Below the pieces are notes generated by a model. That model saw only the letters and a program-made list of their open reading frames with translations, had not been told where the DNA came from and did not search any database. Of a DNA stretch of 18,019 nt, positions 14,749-18,019 are shown one piece after another. Every line of letters begins with the position of its first letter. Position 1 is the first letter of the stretch. A program made the position numbers and the translations under genes. The DNA is from a bacterium (GTDB lineage: Bacteria > Electryoneota > RPQS01), in contig JAQTRJ010000008.1 of assembly GCA_028711875.1 (NCBI GenBank), positions 1 through 18,019 on the forward strand. Reading direction: 5' to 3'.

Positions 14749-15035
14749 GTAGGGGCCAATTGATCGCTCCCCTTGTTTTTTTCGTACCCGCTTCCCGTAG
14801 GGGCGGGTTAAGGTACTCCGCAACCCGCCCGCTGTAGATGCAAACGGCAGTTTGCCCGCAGATGCGGATTAAGCGAAGGGTAATCCGCCCATAGCGCCGC
14901 ACGGCTGTGCGCTCTTCCCGTAGCGCCGCACGGCTGTGCGCGACTGTCGCGACACGATTGCATCGCGCCTCTTTCCCGCTTTTCAAATTTTCGCTTTTTC
15001 GCCTTTTCGCTTTTGCATCTTGGCTTTTCGATTTC
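14749..15035 (+). repeat. Hairpin cluster, unit 2 (287 bases)
   Basis: Same order as unit 1: GTAG 14749 head; GTAG 14797 with GGGCGGGTT (14801-14809) and AACCCGCCC (14822-14830); GTAG 14834 with GCAAAC-GGCA-GTTTGC (14840-14855); ATAG 14891 and GTAG 14920 with CGCAC-GGCT-GTGCG at 14898-14911 and 14927-14940. In the second hairpin the stem differs from units 1 and 3 on both arms, so pairing is kept. The unit ends in a 49-base A/T-rich block (14976-15024). Confidence 0.88.
14976..15024. repeat. 49-base exact repeat, copy 1
   Basis: Identical to 15281-15329. On the minus strand it is a purine-rich period-8 tract (AAAAGCGA, AAAGGCGA, AAAAGCGA, AAATTTGA). It follows a GTAG-led hairpin unit, as copy 2 does. 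Confidence 0.9.
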
Positions 15036-15250
15036 GTAGGGGCCGATTCATCGCGCACCTTGTTTTTTTCGTGCCCGCTTCCTGTAGGGGCGGCCCTGCG
15101 TGGCCGCCCGCTGTAGATGCAAACGGCAGTTTGCCCGCAGATGCGGATTAAGCAAAAGGCAACCCGCCGTCGCCGCGCACTGCTGTGCCGTCTTCCCGTA
15201 GCGCCGCACAGATGTGCGCGACTGTTGCGACACAATTCATCGTGTCCCAT
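15036..15250 (+). repeat. Hairpin cluster, unit 3 (215 bases)
   Basis: GTAG 15036 head; GTAG 15084 with GGGCGGCC (15088-15095) and GGCCGCCC (15102-15109); GTAG 15113 with GCAAAC-GGCA-GTTTGC (15119-15134); a degenerate GTCG at 15169 with CGCAC-TGCT-GTGC (15176-15188); GTAG 15198 with CGCAC-AGAT-GTGCG (15205-15218). Loops vary while stems persist. Confidence 0.85.
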
Positions 15251-15280
15251 GTAGGGGCCGATTGCATCGCGCCCTCTTTT
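15251..15280 (+). repeat. Hairpin cluster, unit 4 (head only)
   Basis: GTAG at 15251 followed by GGGCCGAT-TGC-ATCG and GCCC, the same head hairpin as the other units. It then joins the second copy of the 49-base block instead of continuing. Confidence 0.75.
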
Positions 15281-15329
15281 CCGCTTTTCAAATTTTCGCT
15301 TTTTCGCCTTTTCGCTTTTGCATCTTGGC
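15281..15329. repeat. 49-base exact repeat, copy 2
   Basis: Identical to 14976-15024. It is followed within 20 bases by the fourth copy of the 9-2-9 palindrome. Confidence 0.9.
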
Positions 15330-15349
15330 ATCTTCCCGGTAATCCCGGT

Positions 15350-15369
15350 GGTGACTCTCCAGAGTCACC
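15350..15369. repeat. 9-2-9 palindrome, fourth copy
   Basis: GGTGACTCTCCAGAGTCACC, preceded by CCCGGT and followed by CC, as in the other exact copies. Confidence 0.9.
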
Positions 15370-15445
15370 CCATCCTCCGCCTCTCTTTTTTCTTCCCTCT
15401 TCCTTTTCAGTTTGAAATTTCAAGAATTAAGTTTTCTTCCTTCGC

Positions 15446-15474
15446 TTGACAAACGTTCAAAATAGTATTATATT
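15446..15474 (+). promoter_or_regulatory. Strong sigma70-like promoter with no gene behind it
   Basis: TTGACA (15446-15451), a 17-base spacer and TATATT (15469-15474) in an A/T-rich island (15415-15480) inside GC-rich DNA. No credible plus-strand gene follows. An ATG at 15476-15478 opens only a ten-codon frame (MHNKEFTRTL). AGGAGG occurs at 15539-15544 but no start codon is suitably placed after it. It may drive a small RNA or be a relic. Confidence 0.45.
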
Positions 15475-15655
15475 ATGCACAACAAAGAGTTCACGCGAAC
15501 CCTTTAATAAACATCGCCCGCCCCTTCTCCTTCTTTGCAGGAGGACAGAGGGGGATCGAAGCGAACGAAGCCGTCTGGATCAAGGTCTCTTCTCATCCTT
15601 CATCCTTCCGCCTTCATCCTTCCTCGCGCTGCCGACGCGGCCCCGCCCCACTCCT

Positions 15656-15677
15656 CTCGCTACGCACCGATATAAAG
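15656..15677. repeat. 22-base direct repeat, left copy
   Basis: Begins CTCGCTACGC and ends GATATAAAG. It is identical to 15845-15866. The pair brackets the three C-run/G-run hairpins. Confidence 0.85.
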
Positions 15678-15693
15678 AGTGTCTCCCCCCCTA

Positions 15694-15801
15694 CCCCCCC
15701 AAAACCAGTTTTGGGGGGGAAGAGAGTTTTCCGCCAAAAACAAGTTTTGGGAGAAGAGCATTTTCCCCCCAAATCTTCGATTTGGGGGGAATAAAAGGGG
15801 G
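15694..15801. repeat. Three C-run/G-run hairpins in tandem
   Basis: Hairpin a: CCCCCCCAAAAC (15694-15705) with GTTTTGGGGGGG (15708-15719). Hairpin b: a decayed copy, CCAAAAAC with GTTTTGG (15734-15750). Hairpin c: CCCCCCAAATC (15765-15775) with GATTTGGGGGG (15779-15789), then AATAAAAGGGGGG. Hairpins a and c have different inner pairs (AAAAC/GTTTT and AAATC/GATTT) but the same design. Hairpin c matches 10134-10175. Confidence 0.88.
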
Positions 15802-15844
15802 GTTGGCTATGCTGCCGCCGAGAATCCCGCGCCTTTACAACCCC

Positions 15845-15866
15845 CTCGCTACGCACCGATATAAAG
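15845..15866. repeat. 22-base direct repeat, right copy
   Basis: Identical to 15656-15677, 189 bases apart. The 167 bases between them hold the C-run/G-run hairpins. Confidence 0.85.
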
Positions 15867-15887
15867 GTTGGGCGATCTTTGACATAC

Positions 15888-15916
15888 TCACGGAAAACCG
15901 CGCGGTCACTCCGTGA
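15888..15916. repeat. Nested palindrome
   Basis: Outer arms TCACGGA (15888-15894) and TCCGTGA (15910-15916), with the perfect palindrome ACCGCGCGGT (15897-15906) between them. This resembles a two-stage operator or an irregular hairpin. No nearby gene explains it. Confidence 0.5.
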
Positions 15917-15930
15917 ACCCGCCGCTCCCC

Positions 15931-15952
15931 GTAGCGCCGCATGGATATGCGC
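15931..15952 (+). repeat. GTAG-led hairpin, dispersed copy with T-A closing pair
   Basis: GTAG (15931-15934), CGCAT (15938-15942), loop GGAT, ATGCG (15947-15951). It is the same element as in the cluster, but the pair next to the loop is T-A instead of C-G, as at 128-141. Confidence 0.8.
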
Positions 15953-15965
15953 CATTACCCGCGGC

Positions 15966-15985
15966 GGTGAATCTCCAGATTCGCC
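15966..15985. repeat. 9-2-9 palindrome, compensated variant
   Basis: GGTGAATCT-CC-AGATTCGCC. Compared with the four exact copies, C to A in the left arm is matched by G to T in the right arm. One further change makes a G-T pair. Centre CC is unchanged. Confidence 0.8.
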
Positions 15986-16020
15986 CCACCAGCAAAAAAA
16001 TCTCCCCTGAAAGAAAATAT

Positions 16021-16082
16021 CCCCTGGGTCGGGGCTCTGCCCCGACAACAAGCCGTGTCGGGCCGGAGGCCCGACCCAGGGG
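16021..16082. repeat. 62-base palindrome that can fold as one stem or two hairpins
   Basis: Outer arms CCCCTGGGTCGGG (16021-16033) and CCCGACCCAGGGG (16070-16082) are perfect over 13 bases. Inside are GTCGGGGC-TCT-GCCCCGAC (16028-16046) and GTCGGGCC-GGA-GGCCCGAC (16057-16075). The inner hairpins partly overlap the outer arms, so the two folds compete. Confidence 0.9.
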
Positions 16083-16090
16083 TGCGAGCT

Positions 16091-16122
16091 TCTTTCATCA
16101 CTCATCGCTCATCGCTTATCGC
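16091..16122 (-). repeat. Period-7 tract abutting the AhpD-like gene stop
   Basis: On the minus strand the TGA stop is followed by GCGATAA, GCGATGA, GCGATGA, GTGATGA. The pattern starts inside the gene (GGATGAA, GGATGA), so the last codons and the stop are themselves part of the repeat. A related tract (AAGGATG units) is at about 15593-15634. Confidence 0.7.
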
Positions 16123-16665
16123 TCATCCTTCATCCCCCTCGATTTCCGCTCCCAGCGCATTGGCCAGACGGTTCGCCGAGTTGTAGAAAGCGGTGATCTC
16201 CACGGCCTGCAAAATCTCAAAATCGGTGAGTCCGCAATCCCGCAGATCGTCCACGTCCTGCCGCTTCATGGAATTGGGCAAGAGCGTGAGTTTCCGCGAA
16301 AAATAAACGAGCCTCTGCAATCTCTTCGGCTGATCGTCCGGCAAATCCCCTTCGGTCAGACAGTCCACAAGGGCTTCGCTTCCGCCCGCCGCGCGCAGCG
16401 CTTCCGCATGATGATGCAAACAGTACGCGCACTCATTGGCGACGGAAACGGCCACGGCCATCGCTTCCCGTTCGAGCCGCGCGAGTCCGCCGTCAGAGTA
16501 CATAGCCGCGAAATACGAATCGCGATGCGCCCGCAGCGAATCGGGATCGAGACTCAGCAACGGGTAGAAATTCGCCACGCGCCCGCGTTTTTTTCGTATC
16601 TCCTCATACAGCTCGCGCAGCTTTCCGTCGGCCTCGTCGGGCGATATCGTGCGGATGAACGGCAT
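16123..16665 (-). CDS. Carboxymuconolactone decarboxylase/AhpD-like peroxidase-related protein
   Basis: 180 residues from MPFIRTISPDEADGKL. The catalytic pattern is NECAYCLHHHAEAL (77-90), giving Glu78, Cys79, Cys82 and His86 in the CxxCxxxH arrangement of AhpD-type alkylhydroperoxidases. The surrounding LEREAMAVAVSVANE helix and the later GLTDFEILQAVEITAFYNSANRLANAL helix match the uncharacterised peroxidase-related subfamily of about this length. A redox role with a dithiol centre is likely; the partner reductase is not seen. The frame is open to an ATG at 16702-16704, but that lies within the transporter's coding end and adds a non-family Ala/Arg stretch, so ATG at 16663-16665 is preferred. 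It begins five bases after the transporter stop with no clear ribosome site, which suggests coupled translation. Confidence 0.88.
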   Translation of the reverse strand: MPFIRTISPDEADGKLRELYEEIRKKRGRVANFYPLLSLDPDSLRAHRDSYFAAMYSDGGLARLEREAMAVAVSVANECAYCLHHHAEALRAAGGSEALVDCLTEGDLPDDQPKRLQRLVYFSRKLTLLPNSMKRQDVDDLRDCGLTDFEILQAVEITAFYNSANRLANALGAEIEGDEG

Positions 16666-16670
16666 CGTCG

Positions 16671-18019
16671 TTATCGCGCGTGCTGCACGCCGCGCTGCAC
16701 CCATTTTCTACCGATCAGCAAACCGATGGGAGAAATCATCGCGATCAGCGCGTAAATCAGCCACATGGTTCCGCTGTCCTGCGGGCCGCCGGCGGGAATG
16801 AACTTCGCGATCATCGCGCCCGAATACCAGCCGGTGGTGAACTTGGCCAAAAACCACGGAATTCCCGCGAGTCCCATATACGCGCCGACCTGTCCCGCGG
16901 GAGCGAGATTGGCCACGTATTCAAGAAACCGGCTCGACCACACCGCTTCGCCCAGCGAGAACAGCACCACGTATAAAATCAGCGTGGTCAGATTCGGGCC
17001 GGGCACGAGAATGAACGTCGTCAACGCCGAGATGGTCGTGCCGATAATCATCATCTTGACCACGTTCGCCTTGCGCGTTAAGGCGGCGATCAGCGGCACA
17101 AAAATCACGATGATGAGCGGGTTGAGTCCCTGAAACCACTCGTAGCGCGCGCCGATCGCCTCGGGAAAACAGCGCATCACGTAATCCGGCAGCGTGAGAA
17201 ACTGATGGGCGAACAGCGTCCGCACCGGCAGCAGAATGAAGATGAAAAAAATGAAGCGCGAGTCCATGAACGGCAGCGCGCGGAATTTTTGCCACGTCGT
17301 CCGCGTGTCGCTTTCCGGCTTCTCCTTTTTTACATAGTCCACGACGCGGTCGCGCCGCTCGATCTTGCGCGTGAACAGAAACGCGTTTCCCGCCAGCATC
17401 AGAACGGTGATCCCGATCAGCGCCCAAAACACGCCGGTGATGCCCACTTCCGCGCGGATAAACGGCGAGACTCCCGCTTCGGCCACGATCCCGAGATTCA
17501 TGATCGCATACAGAATGCTGTAGCCGATGGTGGCCGTGCGCGGATCGGTGAACTCCTTCACTCCGGCGTAGAGCGCGGGCTGAATGATTCCTTCCGCGAA
17601 GCCCATAATCACCAGCGACGTCCACAGCATGACTCCCGACAGCGCGCCCAGCGCCGGGCTGCTGGCCAGCAGCACCCGGCCCACGAGCAGAACCAGCAGC
17701 GTGAGCGTCAGCGCTCGTCGCACTCCGAGCCGGTCCGACACGAATCCCCCGCCGAACATGAACAGCGTCACCAGTCCGGTAAACGTCGAGACGGCGATCC
17801 CCGTCAGATGATCGGACAGACCGACCTGTCCGTGAATGAACAGCGTCAGCAGATTCAGAATTCCGAAATAGGCGATGCCGTCGCCGAAGTTGACGAGATT
17901 CACGAGCCAGAACGCCCGCGAGGCTCCGAACAGAATCTGAATATTCTGCCAGAGAGTCAGCGACTCTTCTTTCGCCGCTTCAGCCGGTTTTTCCGTGTGG
18001 GTTTCGGGATCGGTGGACA
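16671..18019 (-). CDS. POT-like MFS transporter, cut at the right edge
   Basis: 449 residues visible, running to the window end. Reading the frame upstream of the GTG at 17901-17903 adds 38 codons without a stop (STDPETHTEKPAEAAKEES then LTLWQNIQILFGASRAFWLV). These complete the first helix, so that GTG is not the start. The window ends in TG (18018-18019), so the start codon may be cut by one base. Helices and loops follow the MFS plan: VNFGDGIAYFGILNLLTLFI (helix 1), GGFVSDRLGVRRAL (loop 2-3 motif) and SLGEAVWSSRFLEYVANLAPAGQVGAYMGL near the end. It resembles the POT-like transporter at 8603-10099 around LFSLGE and the AP-G motif, but lacks the acidic ExxER in helix 1. The substrate is unknown; it is coupled to the AhpD-like gene. 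Confidence 0.85.
   Translation of the reverse strand, partial: STDPETHTEKPAEAAKEESLTLWQNIQILFGASRAFWLVNLVNFGDGIAYFGILNLLTLFIHGQVGLSDHLTGIAVSTFTGLVTLFMFGGGFVSDRLGVRRALTLTLLVLLVGRVLLASSPALGALSGVMLWTSLVIMGFAEGIIQPALYAGVKEFTDPRTATIGYSILYAIMNLGIVAEAGVSPFIRAEVGITGVFWALIGITVLMLAGNAFLFTRKIERRDRVVDYVKKEKPESDTRTTWQKFRALPFMDSRFIFFIFILLPVRTLFAHQFLTLPDYVMRCFPEAIGARYEWFQGLNPLIIVIFVPLIAALTRKANVVKMMIIGTTISALTTFILVPGPNLTTLILYVVLFSLGEAVWSSRFLEYVANLAPAGQVGAYMGLAGIPWFLAKFTTGWYSGAMIAKFIPAGGPQDSGTMWLIYALIAMISPIGLLIGRKWVQRGVQHAR

Noticed and set aside
14480..15330. CRISPR array
   Set aside because: Repeat units differ in length (81, 188, 287, 215 bases), contain several different hairpins, and there are no unique spacers of constant size and no cas genes.
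14480..15330. Integron attC array
   Set aside because: No GTTRRRY/RYYYAAC boxes, no cassette genes between units and no integrase in the window.
14426..15331. 301-codon open frame on the minus strand through the repeat cluster
   Set aside because: It translates the GTAG-led hairpins and purine tracts several times over (RAAPTG, KAKRRKSEN), has no ribosome site and no domain. It is open only because the repeats are GC-rich and few stops occur.
15614..16105. 163-codon open frame on the minus strand and an overlapping 156-codon frame on the plus strand (15446-15916)
   Set aside because: Both are translations of the C-run/G-run hairpins and the 22-base repeats. The plus frame starts with TTG inside the -35 box.
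16666..16704. 13-codon N-terminal extension of the AhpD-like protein
   Set aside because: It overlaps the transporter's coding end and adds MGAARRAARAITT, which is outside the family domain. The inner ATG gives the usual family start.
17901..17903. GTG as start of the right-edge transporter
   Set aside because: The frame continues open to the window end and the upstream codons complete the first membrane helix.

Overview
The window is GC-rich bacterial chromosome, most likely from an uncultivated lineage of the FCB superphylum (Zixibacteria/KSB1/Eisenbacteria-like; inference). The main pointers are a secreted repeat protein ending in a Por/T9SS-type C-terminal sorting domain with a YPNPFN motif, two lipoproteins with clear lipoboxes, a large membrane-bound SpoIIE-type PP2C phosphatase, and intergenic DNA packed with short palindromic repeats. 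No phage, plasmid, transposase, CRISPR or RNA gene was recognised.

Layout. Positions 1-2238 (minus strand): the start of an EamA-type transporter, an M48 lipoprotein metallopeptidase, an O-methyltransferase and a flavin-reductase-like protein, probably one transcription unit read leftwards. Positions 2444-4963 (plus strand): the only plus-strand gene, a TTG-started membrane PP2C phosphatase. Positions 5223-8340 (minus): a MacAB-like export operon (adaptor, ATPase, permease) with two 4-base ATGA overlaps. Positions 8603-10099 (minus): a POT/PTR2-like transporter. Positions 10276-11076 (minus): a nitrilase-superfamily amidohydrolase. Positions 11289-12722 (minus): a secreted seven-repeat (probably seven-bladed propeller) T9SS cargo protein. 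Positions 12945-14309 (minus): an OPA-family (GlpT/UhpC-like) transporter. Positions 14310-16122: about 1.8 kb without a credible gene, filled with hairpin repeats. Positions 16123-18019 (minus): a carboxymuconolactone-decarboxylase/AhpD-like protein coupled to a second POT-like transporter, cut at the window edge possibly within its start codon.

The genes are mostly ordinary transport, envelope and signalling functions. The unusual content is between them. At 14480-15275 about eighteen small hairpins, nearly all preceded by GTAG and all in one orientation, form a mosaic cluster. Their stems differ between copies by paired substitutions that keep base pairing. GTAG at the foot of a hairpin is the hallmark of REP elements mobilised by RAYT (TnpA-REP) transposases. 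Related hairpins occur singly elsewhere, including an inverted copy just after the phosphatase stop codon. Other dispersed families are a 9-2-9 palindrome (five copies, one with a compensatory change), a C-run/G-run hairpin (four copies), an inverted repeat seen on both sides of the nitrilase gene, a three-hairpin palindrome, and purine-rich tandem tracts of period 7 or 8 that begin exactly at stop codons of minus-strand genes. I regard this repeat system as the part most worth study.
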